From assembly GCA_032052615.1 (NCBI GenBank), contig DAMBWF010000001.1, positions 248,001-312,000 of the forward strand: a stretch of 64,000 nucleotides of DNA, in the 5' to 3' direction. This document shows positions 1 through 8,782 of this stretch, piece by piece. This DNA comes from Pseudomonas_T sp032052615. GTDB taxonomy: Bacteria; Pseudomonadota; Gammaproteobacteria; Pseudomonadales; Pseudomonadaceae. The position numbers were made by a program, and so were the translations under genes. A model generated the notes under the pieces. The model was not told the origin of the DNA and ran no database searches. It saw nothing but the letters and a program-made list of their open reading frames with translations. The stretch's first letter is position 1; every line of letters begins with the position of its first letter.

Positions 1-141
1 CGCTTGAGTCGGTCTCGGGCCGCCCAGCACGACTTGCGGCAATTACGCCGCCATTCGTCGTGGAGCGATACGGAATGGGCCACCATGATCTACGGTTACC
101 AGACCGTGTTCGGCAGCACAATCAAAGGGTTGCAGGCATGA
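1..141 (+). CDS. C-terminal end of an unidentified protein (partial)
   Basis: Frame 1 is open from the left edge of the window to a TGA at 139-141 and gives the last 46 residues of a protein. The tail is basic (several Arg), followed by a stretch rich in Tyr, Trp and Thr and ending in GLQA. The stop overlaps the next start in an ATGA arrangement, which is typical of translationally coupled genes and supports this frame being coding. The 5' part lies outside the window. I do not recognise the family. Confidence 0.5.
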   Translation, partial: RLSRSRAAQHDLRQLRRHSSWSDTEWATMIYGYQTVFGSTIKGLQA

Positions 142-368
142 AACTAGAACTGACCCGAGGTTTGTTTCTCGTCGGTGCGCTGGCGATGGCTTCCCTGGCT
201 GCTGCGACGTGGCAGGAGCCCGCGCCGCGCATCATCAGCCTGGGCGAGCAGGCCAGCGCCTGCCTGTTGCCACCCGCTGGCCGCGCCGTGCGGGCGGCCG
301 CCGTGCCGGACCGGCAATTGCTGTTGCTGATGTTCGGCCTGTCCCAGGGCTACGGCATCGCCGACTGA
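138..368 (+). CDS. Small hypothetical protein with N-terminal membrane/signal segment (76 aa)
   Basis: This 76-residue protein starts at the ATG that overlaps the preceding stop (ATGA). That ATG was preferred over one at 60 because of the overlap and because translation from 138 gives a proper N-terminus: a short charged start (MKLELTR) followed by a hydrophobic run of about 17 residues ending near AAAT, which looks like a signal peptide or membrane anchor. The remainder contains a single Cys and a Leu-rich stretch near the C-terminus (LLLLMFG). No family is recognised. It probably shares a transcript with the gene before it and ends at the strong hairpin at 385-423. Confidence 0.5.
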   Translation: MKLELTRGLFLVGALAMASLAAATWQEPAPRIISLGEQASACLLPPAGRAVRAAAVPDRQLLLLMFGLSQGYGIAD

Positions 369-384
369 CTTTTCTTCCTGAGTA

Positions 385-423
385 AAACGGCCCGGCGCGT
401 TCCAAACGCGCGCCGGGCCGTTT
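385..423. terminator. Bidirectional intrinsic terminator
   Basis: A perfect 15-bp GC-rich stem (385-399 with 409-423) with a 9-nt loop is flanked by A-rich sequence on the left and TTT on the right. It sits between the small plus-strand gene (stop at 368) and the convergent mexW stop at 426, so it can end transcription from both sides. Confidence 0.8.
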
Positions 424-425
424 GC

Positions 426-3400
426 TCAGTGGGTCGCGGCGGGCGTGTTCACCGGCTGGTGGGCGTCCGGCTTGGACAGCAGGGTGTAGACGCAGGGCAG
501 CACGAACAGGGTGAACAGCGTGCCGATGGACATGCCGGTGGCGATCACCAAGCCGATGTCGAAACGGCTCACCGCTCCGGCCCCGGTCGCCAGGATCAGC
601 GGCACCATGCCGAACACCATCGCCGCAGTGGTCATCAGCACCGGTCGCAGGCGAATGGAGGCGGCTTCCTCGACGGCCTCGCGTACTCCCAGGCCCTTTT
701 CCCGGCGCAACTGGTTGGCGAACTCGACGATCAGGATGCCGTGCTTGCTGATCAGGCCGATCAGAGTCACCAGGCCCACCTGGGTGTAGATGTTCATGCT
801 CGACCAGCCGAGGAACAGTGGCAGCAAGGCCCCGCAGATCGACAGCGGCACCGTCACCAGGATCACCAGCGGGTCCCGGAAGCTCTCGAACTGGGCGGCC
901 AGCACCAGGAAGATGATCGCCAGCGCCAGGGCGAAGGTGACGTACAGCGCCGCCCCTTCCTGCACGTATTGCCGCGTGGCCCCGGCATGGTCGAAGCCGA
1001 AGCCTCGCGGTGCTTCTTCCCGGGCGATCTGCTGAACCGTTTCCAGGGCCTCGCCGATGCTCACCAGGGGGAAGCCCTCGATGATCGCCGAGTTGAGTTG
1101 CTGGAACTGCTTCAGGCGCGTCGGCCGGGCGCTGTCGTGGACCCGGATCAGCGTCGACAACGGCACCATTTGGCCGCTCTCGCTACGCACGTAGTAGTTA
1201 TCCAGCCAGCCCGGGTTGTCCCGGTAGGCGCGCTCCACCTGGGCGATCACCTTGTAGCTGCGACCCTCGATGGTGAAGCGGTTGATCTCGCCCTCGCCCA
1301 GCAGCACCGCCAGGGTGCTGCCCAGGTCCTGCATCGACACGCCCATCTGGGCGGCCTTCTCCCGCTCGATCTCCACCACTACCTCGGGTTTGTCGAAGGC
1401 CAGGTCGACATTGAGGAAGGCGAACTTGCCGGAAGCCTGGGCGCGCTGCTTGATCCGCTCGGTCACCTGCAACAACGACTCGTAGTCGTTCGGCGTGTTG
1501 ATCACGAACTGGAACGGCAGCCCTTCACCGGTGCCCGGCAGGGAAGGCAGGTTGAAGCCGAAGATCTGCAGGCCGGGAATCTGATTCAGGCGCGCCTGCA
1601 CCTGCGGCAGCAGCTCCATCTGGGTGCGGTCGCGCTCGTCCCACGGCTTGAGCAGGAAGCCGCCGATCCCCGATTGCACGCCGTCGTAGCCATTGATCTG
1701 GAAGGACGAATAGTACTCGGGGAATTCCTGGAAGATTTTCACGAACTCATCGGTGTACTTGTTCAGGTAGTCCAGGTTGGTCGGCTGCGGCGCGTTGGCC
1801 ATGAGGAACACGACGCCCTGGTCCTCGTCGGGCGCCAGTTCGTTCTTGGTGAACATCAGGAGCACCGGGATCAGGCACAACACGATCACCGCGAACACCA
1901 TCACCACCGGCCGGGTGTTCAGGGTACCGTGGAGCATGCGCTGGTAGCGGTGTTTGAGGCGCTCGAAAATCTGGTCCAGGCGATGGGCCAGGCCCGAGGG
2001 GTTCTCCTCGTGGCGCAGCAGGCGCGAGCACATCATCGGCGACAAGGTCAGCGCGACGACTCCCGAGATCACCACGGCGCCGGCCAGGGTCAGGGCAAAC
2101 TCGCGGAACAGCGCGCCCGTCAGGCCCTCGAGGAAACCGATGGGGGCGTAGACCGCCGCCAGGGTGATGGTCATGGAGATCACCGGCACGGCAATCTCTC
2201 GGGCCCCTTCGAGGGCTGCGTCGAACGGCGTCTTGCCCTCCTCGATGTGACGGTGGATGTTCTCCACCACGACGATGGCGTCGTCCACCACCAGGCCGAT
2301 GGCCAGTACCATGGCCAGCAGGGTCAGCAGGTTGATCGAATAGCCCATCGTCTGCATGAAGAACAGCACGCCGATCATGGACAGCGGGATGGTGATCACC
2401 GGGATCAGCACCGAACGGAAGGCCCCAAGGAACAGGAAGACCACCACGATGACGATCAGCACCGCCTCGCCGAGGGTCTTCACCACCTCGTCGATGGATG
2501 CCTGGATGAAGCGCGTGCCGTCATAGGCGATGGACACCTTGAGGTCCGGCGGCAGTTGAGCCTCCAGTTCCGGCATCAGCGCCCGCACGTGCTTGATCAC
2601 GTCCAGCGGGTTGGCGCTGGGGGTGCCCTTGATGCCGATGTACACCGAGGGAATGCCGTCGAACGAGCTGATGGCGTTGTAGGTCTCGGCGCCCATTTCC
2701 ACCCGGGCGATATCGCCGATCAGCACCCGGCTGTCGCCCTGGGTCTTCACCGGGATGGCGGCGAAGGCTTCCGGCGATTTCAGGTCGGTGGTGGCGTTGA
2801 TGCTGGTCACCACGTACTCGCCCTTCACCTCGCCGGCGGCGGAGAGGAAGTTGTACTTGCGCACCGCCTCGCTCACGTCGCTGGCGGTGATGCCGTAGGC
2901 GCCCATCTTCACCGGGTCCAGCCAGAGCCGCATGGCGAACACCTGGTTGCCGAGGATTTCCGCCTCGGCCATGCCCGGCAGGGTGGCCAGCTTGGGTTGC
3001 ACGACCCGGGACAGGTAGTCGGTGATCTGCGGGTTGCTCAGCTTGTCGCTGTAGAAACTGATGTACATCAGCGCGGTGGAGTCGGCCGCTTCCTTCTGCA
3101 GCACCGGGTCCTCGGCGTCCTGGGGCAGCTTGTTCTTCACCTCGTTGGCCTTGGCCAGCAACTCGGTGAACAGGCGGTCGGAGTTGGCCCCGATGCGCGC
3201 GTAGATGGAAATGATCGACAGGTTCTGCTGGCTCGACGAGGTCATGTAGTCGATGCCTTCCGCGCTCGCCAGGCTCTGCTGCAGGGGCTGGGTGATGTAG
3301 CCCTGGATGGTCTCGGCGTTCGCCCCCGGGTAGGAGGTGGTCACCGTGATCAGGGCGTTCTCCATCTGCGGGTACTGGCGGATGACCAGCTTGTTGAAGG

Positions 3401-3482
3401 CCTGGAAGCCGAGCAGCACGATCAGCAGGCTGACCACGCTGGCCAGCACCGGGCGGCGGATGAACGGATCGGTAAAAGCCAT
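426..3482 (-). CDS. mexW: RND multidrug efflux inner-membrane transporter (MexW-like)
   Basis: This 1018-residue HAE1-family RND transporter is a proton-driven inner-membrane pump that takes drugs from the periplasm and inner-membrane leaflet and passes them through the fusion protein to an outer-membrane channel. The N-terminus is the usual RND start (FIRRPVLA). The first membrane bundle carries the paired aspartates of the proton relay in VVDDAIVVVEN, and a lysine lies in the second bundle in LISKHGILIVEF; two large periplasmic loops separate the bundles. Length and sequence agree with P. aeruginosa MexW (1018 aa). The mexV gene ends 26 bp upstream. No outer-membrane factor gene is present; MexVW is known to use OprM. 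The specific name rests on recalled similarity and on the neighbouring icmP cluster. Confidence 0.88.
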   Translation of the reverse strand: MAFTDPFIRRPVLASVVSLLIVLLGFQAFNKLVIRQYPQMENALITVTTSYPGANAETIQGYITQPLQQSLASAEGIDYMTSSSQQNLSIISIYARIGANSDRLFTELLAKANEVKNKLPQDAEDPVLQKEAADSTALMYISFYSDKLSNPQITDYLSRVVQPKLATLPGMAEAEILGNQVFAMRLWLDPVKMGAYGITASDVSEAVRKYNFLSAAGEVKGEYVVTSINATTDLKSPEAFAAIPVKTQGDSRVLIGDIARVEMGAETYNAISSFDGIPSVYIGIKGTPSANPLDVIKHVRALMPELEAQLPPDLKVSIAYDGTRFIQASIDEVVKTLGEAVLIVIVVVFLFLGAFRSVLIPVITIPLSMIGVLFFMQTMGYSINLLTLLAMVLAIGLVVDDAIVVVENIHRHIEEGKTPFDAALEGAREIAVPVISMTITLAAVYAPIGFLEGLTGALFREFALTLAGAVVISGVVALTLSPMMCSRLLRHEENPSGLAHRLDQIFERLKHRYQRMLHGTLNTRPVVMVFAVIVLCLIPVLLMFTKNELAPDEDQGVVFLMANAPQPTNLDYLNKYTDEFVKIFQEFPEYYSSFQINGYDGVQSGIGGFLLKPWDERDRTQMELLPQVQARLNQIPGLQIFGFNLPSLPGTGEGLPFQFVINTPNDYESLLQVTERIKQRAQASGKFAFLNVDLAFDKPEVVVEIEREKAAQMGVSMQDLGSTLAVLLGEGEINRFTIEGRSYKVIAQVERAYRDNPGWLDNYYVRSESGQMVPLSTLIRVHDSARPTRLKQFQQLNSAIIEGFPLVSIGEALETVQQIAREEAPRGFGFDHAGATRQYVQEGAALYVTFALALAIIFLVLAAQFESFRDPLVILVTVPLSICGALLPLFLGWSSMNIYTQVGLVTLIGLISKHGILIVEFANQLRREKGLGVREAVEEAASIRLRPVLMTTAAMVFGMVPLILATGAGAVSRFDIGLVIATGMSIGTLFTLFVLPCVYTLLSKPDAHQPVNTPAATH

Positions 3483-3508
3483 GGTGAGTTCCTTTGGGCC
3501 GGGCGGCG

Positions 3509-4657
3509 TCAGCCTGCCTTGGCCGGGGTGTCCTGGGCGGCCTTCGGCGCTTCGCTGGCGATGACCACGTGGGAGCCGTTATCCAGTTTCAATTGGCCCG
3601 AGGTGACCACTTGCTCGCCGACGGCGATGCCTTCGAGGATCACCACCTTGCCACCCCGGCGCTCGCCGGTGCGGACGAAGCGGCGCTCCACGACCAGGTA
3701 GGGTTGCCCCTTGTCGTCCCGCTGCGCCTGGCCGTGCTCGTCCTTCTTCTCGACGATCACATAGACCGAGTTGCCGTAGAGGGTGTAGGCGATGGCGGTT
3801 TCCGGCAGCACGACGCGCTTGCGCACGTCCGGCAGCAGGACCTCCAGGTTGGCGAACATGCCTGGCAGCAGCTTGCTGTCCGGGTTGTCCAGCAGGGCGC
3901 GCACCTGCACGTTGCGCGTGCTGCTTTCCACCTTCGGGTTCAAGGCGTTGATGGCGCCGATGAAGGTCTCGCCCGGGTAGGCCGCCACGGAAATCTGCAC
4001 CTTCTGACCGATGGCCAGCTTGGGCACGCTCTGTTCCGGCAAGTAGAAGTCGACGTAGAGGCGCGACAGGTCCTGCAGGGTGGCGATGATGGTGCCGGAG
4101 GAAAGGAAGTCGCCGACATCGACGCGGCGGATACCGATGGTCCCGGCGAAAGGCGCGAGGATGCGCTTCTTGTCCAGGCTGGCCTTCAACTGGGCGACGC
4201 TGGCGTTGCCCTTTTGCAGTTCGGCGGAAAGGCGGTCGAACTCGCTCTTGGAAATGGTCTGCCGGCTGACCAGGTTGCGGCCTCGCTCGTATTCCAGGCG
4301 CGCCAGGCCCAGCTGCGCTTCCACCGTGGCCAGGCTGGCCCGCTCCACGTCGCTGTCCATCTGGATCAGGGGCTGGTTCAGGCTGACCTTTTCCCCTGAC
4401 TTGAACAGCACGTCCTGCACGGTGCCGCTGACCTCCACGGTGAGGTCGACGCCCTGGTAGGCGCGCAGGGTGCCGATGGCCGGCATCCGACTCTGCCAGT
4501 CCAGCTCGCCGGCGGCCTCGGCGGACACGCTGATGGGCGGTTGCGGGGCCGAGAAGGTCTGGATCTGCTGGTAAATGGAAAAGCCTTTATAGGCGGCGAG
4601 GACGAGCACCACGAGCACTACGGCGCCCAGCATGAGCAGCATGCGGCGGAGCAACAT
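3509..4657 (-). CDS. mexV: RND efflux periplasmic adaptor (MexV-like membrane fusion protein)
   Basis: This 382-residue membrane fusion protein of the HlyD/AcrA type bridges the RND pump and the outer-membrane channel. An uncleaved hydrophobic anchor occupies about residues 5-25 rather than a lipobox. Next come a biotinyl-lipoyl-like half-motif (VEVSGTV), a helical hairpin and the matching second half (LAPFAGTIGIRRVDVGDF), then beta-barrel and membrane-proximal domains. It is the first gene of a two-gene operon with mexW. A sigma-70-like promoter lies about 55 bp upstream. No TetR/MarR/LysR regulator adjoins it, as in P. aeruginosa mexVW. Confidence 0.87.
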   Translation of the reverse strand: MLLRRMLLMLGAVVLVVLVLAAYKGFSIYQQIQTFSAPQPPISVSAEAAGELDWQSRMPAIGTLRAYQGVDLTVEVSGTVQDVLFKSGEKVSLNQPLIQMDSDVERASLATVEAQLGLARLEYERGRNLVSRQTISKSEFDRLSAELQKGNASVAQLKASLDKKRILAPFAGTIGIRRVDVGDFLSSGTIIATLQDLSRLYVDFYLPEQSVPKLAIGQKVQISVAAYPGETFIGAINALNPKVESSTRNVQVRALLDNPDSKLLPGMFANLEVLLPDVRKRVVLPETAIAYTLYGNSVYVIVEKKDEHGQAQRDDKGQPYLVVERRFVRTGERRGGKVVILEGIAVGEQVVTSGQLKLDNGSHVVIASEAPKAAQDTPAKAG

Positions 4658-4713
4658 ATTCCGGTTCCTTGGCAGGGCAGGGATGAAGGGGCCTGGGAAT
4701 AGGCGGGCGACAC

Positions 4714-4741
4714 AGTATTCCTAATAAAGGACGTCCGTCAA
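4714..4741 (-). promoter_or_regulatory. Candidate sigma-70 promoter for mexVW
   Basis: Read on the minus strand, TTGACG (4741-4736) and AATACT (4719-4714) are separated by 16 bp, about 56 bp before the mexV start. The spacer contains the palindrome GGACGTCC, a possible operator half. This is inferred from consensus only. Confidence 0.4.
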
Positions 4742-4895
4742 AGCGTCGCATTTGCAAAACGTTGCGCCGGCGCGACGAAGGCTTTCGCCCGCTGGCGACG
4801 TGGGCCAGGCAGGATGCCACGTGCTTGGCGAGTTTCGAGGCAGTAGGCCGCCCGGCCCGGGAATTCGCGGCGTTCCGGGCCGGACGAGGAGGCGA

Positions 4896-6527
4896 TCAGC
4901 CGCCGAGGCGCCGCGTCAGCTCGTTGAGCCCGCCGGACATGCCATGCAGGTCGCGGCTGGCGGCCTGGGTGCGTTGGACGTGTTGTTCGTTGGTGGTGGC
5001 GATGGTGGTGATTTCCGAGAGGTTGCGGGAGATGTCCTCGGCCACCGAGGTCTGCTCCTCGGCGGCGGTGGCGATCTGACGGTTCATGTCGCGGATCGAC
5101 TCTACCGCGCCGGTGATGCGTTGCAGCACGGAGCCCGCCTCGGTCACCTGGGCGACGCTTTCCTCGCTTCGCTGCTGGCCGCTGTCGATGGCGCGGACGG
5201 CGTTGCCCGCGCCGTTCTGCACCGTATCGATGATCTGGTGGATCTCGGCGGTGGACTCGGCGGTGCGCTGGGCGAGGGTGCGCACTTCGTCGGCGACCAC
5301 GGCGAAACCACGGCCCTGCTCGCCGGCGCGGGCCGCCTCGATGGCGGCGTTCAACGCCAGCAGGTTGGTCTGCTCGGCGATGCCGCGAATCACCTCCAGC
5401 ACCTTACCGATGCGCTCGCTGTCCGTTTCGAGCTGGCGCACCACTTGGGCGGTGTTGGCGATCTCGTTGCGCACCGCGGTAATGGTGGCGATGGTGGCGC
5501 GCATCACGTCCTCCCCCTGGCGCGCCGAGCGATCCGCCTCGTCGGCGGCCTGGGCCGCGTCGGCGGCGTGGCGGGCCACCTCCTGGGCGGTGGCGGACAT
5601 CTCGTGCATGGCGGTGGCGACCTGATCGGTCCGGGAGAACTGATCGCGGGTGCCTTCCGCCATCAGGCCGGCGATGGTGTTCAATTCCCGGCTGGCGTTG
5701 TCCAGCTCGTGGGTGCTGCCCTTGAGGCGCTCGAAGGTAGCGGCGAGGAAGTCCCGCAGGGTGTTGGCGGCCACCGCCAGCTTGCCCAGTTCGTCGCGGC
5801 GGCTGGTGTCGACGTGGCGGGCGAAGTCGCCCCGGCTGAGCCGGCCGATGTGCTCGATCAGGTCGCGGATGGGCAGGATCAACCGGCGGTTCACCAGCCA
5901 CAGGCTGGCCAGGCCGATCAGCAAGCTGGAGACCAGGATCACCGTCAACCCGGTGGTGATGGTGCGGTCGGCGTGCTGGCTGATCGCTTGGGATTCGGTC
6001 TGGCCATGCTGGTGCAACTGCTCCACCAGGGCGCTCATCTGGCTGCTCGCGGCCCGGTCGATGCCCTGGACCGCGAGGTCGCCGGCCACCGGGTCCGCGC
6101 CCGCCGCCACGAAGGCGTCCCGCCCCTTGCGGTAGGCGGCGCCGAGGGTCCGGTGCTCGTCCCGCAGTTGCACGATCTGTTGCCGCAGCGCGCCGTCGCC
6201 CTCCCGCTCGGCGAGGCTCACCAGCTTATCCAGACCGTCCTGGACGCGGGCTTCCTGGGCCTCGAACTGGGCCCAGTATTTCTCCAGGTTCTCCGGCTTC
6301 TTGCCACGCAGAAGCACATCCTTCCATTCCTGCACCTGTACCTTGAAGTCGAAATTGGCCTGGTCCAGCAGGTTCGACATTTCCAGGGGCCCGTCGAGCA
6401 GACCCCGATAGGAGCGGATGCCTTGGGAGAGCAGGAGGAAGCAGATGAGGGAGATGGTCAGCACCAGGGTCAGGCTGCCGCCCACCAACAGGAGAAACTG
6501 GCCTCGCAGGGAATTTTGCAACGACAT
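4896..6527 (-). CDS. Methyl-accepting chemotaxis protein
   Basis: This 543-residue transmembrane chemoreceptor signals ligand binding to CheA/CheW. Residues about 10-33 form the first membrane helix. The periplasmic part (about 35-190) is all helical and resembles four-helix-bundle sensors. A second membrane helix at about 195-215 (TVILVSSLLIGLASLWLV) leads into a HAMP linker and the coiled-coil signalling domain with its hairpin tip (EQTNLLALNAAIEAARAGEQ). No C-terminal CheR-binding pentapeptide is seen. The start at 6527 was chosen because MSLQNSLRGQ leads directly into the first membrane helix; the longer reading frame upstream is not receptor-like. No chemotaxis kinase genes are nearby, so it is an orphan receptor between mexV and the imelysin cluster. 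The ligand is unknown. Confidence 0.93.
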   Translation of the reverse strand: MSLQNSLRGQFLLLVGGSLTLVLTISLICFLLLSQGIRSYRGLLDGPLEMSNLLDQANFDFKVQVQEWKDVLLRGKKPENLEKYWAQFEAQEARVQDGLDKLVSLAEREGDGALRQQIVQLRDEHRTLGAAYRKGRDAFVAAGADPVAGDLAVQGIDRAASSQMSALVEQLHQHGQTESQAISQHADRTITTGLTVILVSSLLIGLASLWLVNRRLILPIRDLIEHIGRLSRGDFARHVDTSRRDELGKLAVAANTLRDFLAATFERLKGSTHELDNASRELNTIAGLMAEGTRDQFSRTDQVATAMHEMSATAQEVARHAADAAQAADEADRSARQGEDVMRATIATITAVRNEIANTAQVVRQLETDSERIGKVLEVIRGIAEQTNLLALNAAIEAARAGEQGRGFAVVADEVRTLAQRTAESTAEIHQIIDTVQNGAGNAVRAIDSGQQRSEESVAQVTEAGSVLQRITGAVESIRDMNRQIATAAEEQTSVAEDISRNLSEITTIATTNEQHVQRTQAASRDLHGMSGGLNELTRRLGG

Positions 6528-6604
6528 GGCGCGCCTCGAAGGGACCGGGGAGGGTGCTCCGAGTATAGCCAGCGCCCGGTATCGGGCGCGATGTTGCTCC
6601 AGTC

Positions 6605-7669
6605 TCAGGCCAGGCGCAGGTGATTGTCCCAGAGCCCTGCCGGGAGCCGTAGCGGTTCGCCGGCGATGATCTTGGCGCGGCAGTCGTATAGACGGCAGCG
6701 GCCTTGCCCGGAGGTGACCACGAAGCCCTCGCGCACGGCGCCGACCCCGGCGCAGTCCGGCATCGGCGCGTCCAGGCGCAGTTCGCCGCTGTCCAGGTCC
6801 CAGACGAAGAAACGGTTGCCCCGGGGCGCGGTCAGCGCCACCAGGCGCAGGTCGTCGTGGATCGCGACACTGGCGGTGTACTGGCTCATGCCCTGGCGCT
6901 GCGTCTCGTCCATGGCGAACGGCCGGAAGGGCTGGCCGGGGCGCTTGATCGCCAGCAGGTCGGCGGTATCGCCGGCGTCGCCCATGTATTGCTGGCAGGC
7001 GACGATGGTGCCGTCGCGGGCGATGGCCAGGTGACGCACGCTGTTCATCGACTGGGGAAGGGTCTCCTTGGAGATCAGCGTGCCGTCGCGGCGCATCAGC
7101 ACCAGGCTCGGCTCCATGGCGTGGAGGTTCATTTCCACCCGGCTTTCCGCCTCGGTGCGGATGCCGCCGTTGGCCACCACCAGGGTTTCCCCGTCCGGCA
7201 GCCAGGCGACTTCGTGGGGCCCTAGGCCGTGGGTGGACAGTTCGGCGTGGCGTTGCAGGCGCTCGCCGTCGAAGCGGTAGACGCCGAGCACGCCGCGCCC
7301 GGGGTCGCTCAGGTCGTTCTCGGTGGCGTACAGCCATTCGCCGTCCCGGTGGAACACGCCGTGACCGTAGAAGTGCCGGTCCGCCGGCGAGTCGAGGGTC
7401 TGCAGCAGGCGGCCGTCGCGCAGGTCGATCCAGTAGCTCTGGGTACCGGGCCGACGGGCGACGAACAGGGCCAGGGGCCGCTGCGGGTGCTCGACGATGT
7501 CGTGGCAGCGCTGGGCTACCCGGGTGGAGAAGGCCAGGCTGCCGTCGAGCCGATAGCCCACGGCATAGTGGCCGCCGTCGGCGTCGTCCCGGGCGGACAA
7601 CACCAAGGGCGCGCGCCCTTTGCGGCTGAACAGCCAGCCGGCGAGGTGAGAGAGGTGACGTCGCAACAT
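6605..7669 (-). CDS. DUF1513 family beta-propeller protein
   Basis: This 354-residue protein belongs to the DUF1513 family, WD40/YVTN-like propellers found beside imelysin genes in many proteobacteria. Repeated blade-like stretches (YWIDLRDGRLLQT, GVLGVYRF, LVVANGGIRTEAESR, RFFVWDLDSGELR) support a propeller. The N-terminus (MLRRHLSHLAGWLFSR) is basic and only weakly signal-like. It is the last gene of the minus-strand set following the DUF1111 and imelysin genes, 38 bp after the latter. The function is unknown; the context suggests periplasmic metal handling, probably iron. Confidence 0.8.
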   Translation of the reverse strand: MLRRHLSHLAGWLFSRKGRAPLVLSARDDADGGHYAVGYRLDGSLAFSTRVAQRCHDIVEHPQRPLALFVARRPGTQSYWIDLRDGRLLQTLDSPADRHFYGHGVFHRDGEWLYATENDLSDPGRGVLGVYRFDGERLQRHAELSTHGLGPHEVAWLPDGETLVVANGGIRTEAESRVEMNLHAMEPSLVLMRRDGTLISKETLPQSMNSVRHLAIARDGTIVACQQYMGDAGDTADLLAIKRPGQPFRPFAMDETQRQGMSQYTASVAIHDDLRLVALTAPRGNRFFVWDLDSGELRLDAPMPDCAGVGAVREGFVVTSGQGRCRLYDCRAKIIAGEPLRLPAGLWDNHLRLA

Positions 7670-7707
7670 GATTCGCTCCTGTCCGGTCGGGTCGAGGGCG
7701 GCGGGCT

Positions 7708-8772
7708 TCAGTCCCCGTCGTTGGCGTTGAAGCCGAGCTGCACGTTAAGCGCCCGCGCCAGCTCGCCCTCGTGCAGGCGGTGGACGACGTTGAGGCTGTC
7801 GTAGAAGGCGTTGAGCCGAGCCCGCCCTTCCTCGCTGGCGAGCAGGTCGCTCAACGGCGGGGTGAGCGCGTCGAATTGCCGGCGGGACTCGCGGTAGGCG
7901 GCGTCGATCTTCTCCGCCAGGGCCTTCTGCTCGTCGCCGAGCAGGTGGCGTAAGCCCTGACCATCGACGCCGCGCCAGAGGACTTCCGCGCTGCTCAGGC
8001 TGGCCCCCAGGCTGGCCAGGGAGTTCTGGCTGCGCCAGGCCTCGGCCTGGTAGGGCTGGGGGATGCCCTTGTTCAGCCGGCCCAGGGGGGCGCCAAGTTT
8101 CTTCTTCAGGCTGTCCAGGGCGGTGACCTGCACCCGGAGGATTTCCGCAATGGCCTCGTGGGAATCGGCGTAGCGCTGGTTGGGGAAGTGGCTCAACTGA
8201 TCGAGCATGCCGTCCTTGCTGTTCCAACTGGCGAGGATTTCCTCGGCGAGGCGTTGCTGGCGTTGGGCGATGGCTTCCAGCAGCGGGCAGTAGCGGGCCT
8301 TCTGCTCGGCGTCGGCCATGTCGATGGCGCTGTCGAAGAGGATGTATTCGTAGGCCGAGAGGCCCTGCACCACCACGCTGGACTTGGCCAGGGCGTCGGC
8401 GTCGATCCGCGGCTGCGCCTTGACCAGTTGTTCGACTTGGCGGCCCACCAGGTTCCGCTTGTCCGGCCAGAACTGCACCTGCCAGGCCCGGTTGCCTTCC
8501 GCCAGCGGCCCCACCAGCAGGGGTTGCAGCTCGGCCCAGGCCTTCTGGGCGGCGAAGAAGGCGGCGCGCGCCTTGTCCAGCTCGATCTGGCCCGAACAGA
8601 ACGCCAGGGCGCTGGCGGCCAGTTGCCGGTCGGCTTCGACCCAACGGCTGTAGGTTGGCAGGATCACCTGCTTGGCCAGCGCCGCGGAGGTCTGCGCATG
8701 GGGGTCCTGGGGCGAGCAGGCGCCCAGGACGATGGCGGCGAGGCTGGTGAACAGCAGTTTCGGGCGGAACAT
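7708..8772 (-). CDS. Imelysin-family (peptidase M75-like) lipoprotein
   Basis: This 354-residue protein has a lipoprotein signal peptide with lipobox LGAC (Cys about residue 18). The start at 8772 was chosen because the longer open frame upstream overlaps the preceding gene and does not encode a signal peptide. The body is helical and imelysin-like (VKAQPRIDADALAKSSVVVQGLSAYEYILF split over the core). The GxHxxE signature of true imelysins is replaced here by GLSAYEYIL, so the His is missing. It lies 10 bp after the DUF1111 gene and before the DUF1513 gene, as in the P. aeruginosa icmP locus. It is probably a periplasm-facing binding protein rather than a protease. Confidence 0.82.
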   Translation of the reverse strand: MFRPKLLFTSLAAIVLGACSPQDPHAQTSAALAKQVILPTYSRWVEADRQLAASALAFCSGQIELDKARAAFFAAQKAWAELQPLLVGPLAEGNRAWQVQFWPDKRNLVGRQVEQLVKAQPRIDADALAKSSVVVQGLSAYEYILFDSAIDMADAEQKARYCPLLEAIAQRQQRLAEEILASWNSKDGMLDQLSHFPNQRYADSHEAIAEILRVQVTALDSLKKKLGAPLGRLNKGIPQPYQAEAWRSQNSLASLGASLSSAEVLWRGVDGQGLRHLLGDEQKALAEKIDAAYRESRRQFDALTPPLSDLLASEEGRARLNAFYDSLNVVHRLHEGELARALNVQLGFNANDGD

Positions 8773-8782
8773 GCGGGCTCCT

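Noticed and set aside
429..3701. Very long plus-strand open frame (over 1000 codons) opposite mexW
   Set aside because: It is the antisense shadow of the RND gene. Its translation is rich in His, Gln, Arg and Gly with no membrane or domain pattern, as expected for the reverse frame of GC-rich coding DNA.
4752..6623. Long plus-strand open frame opposite the chemoreceptor
   Set aside because: It is antisense to a clear MCP with TM, HAMP and signalling domains. Composition is Gly/Ala/His/Gln shadow-like, with no ribosome site.
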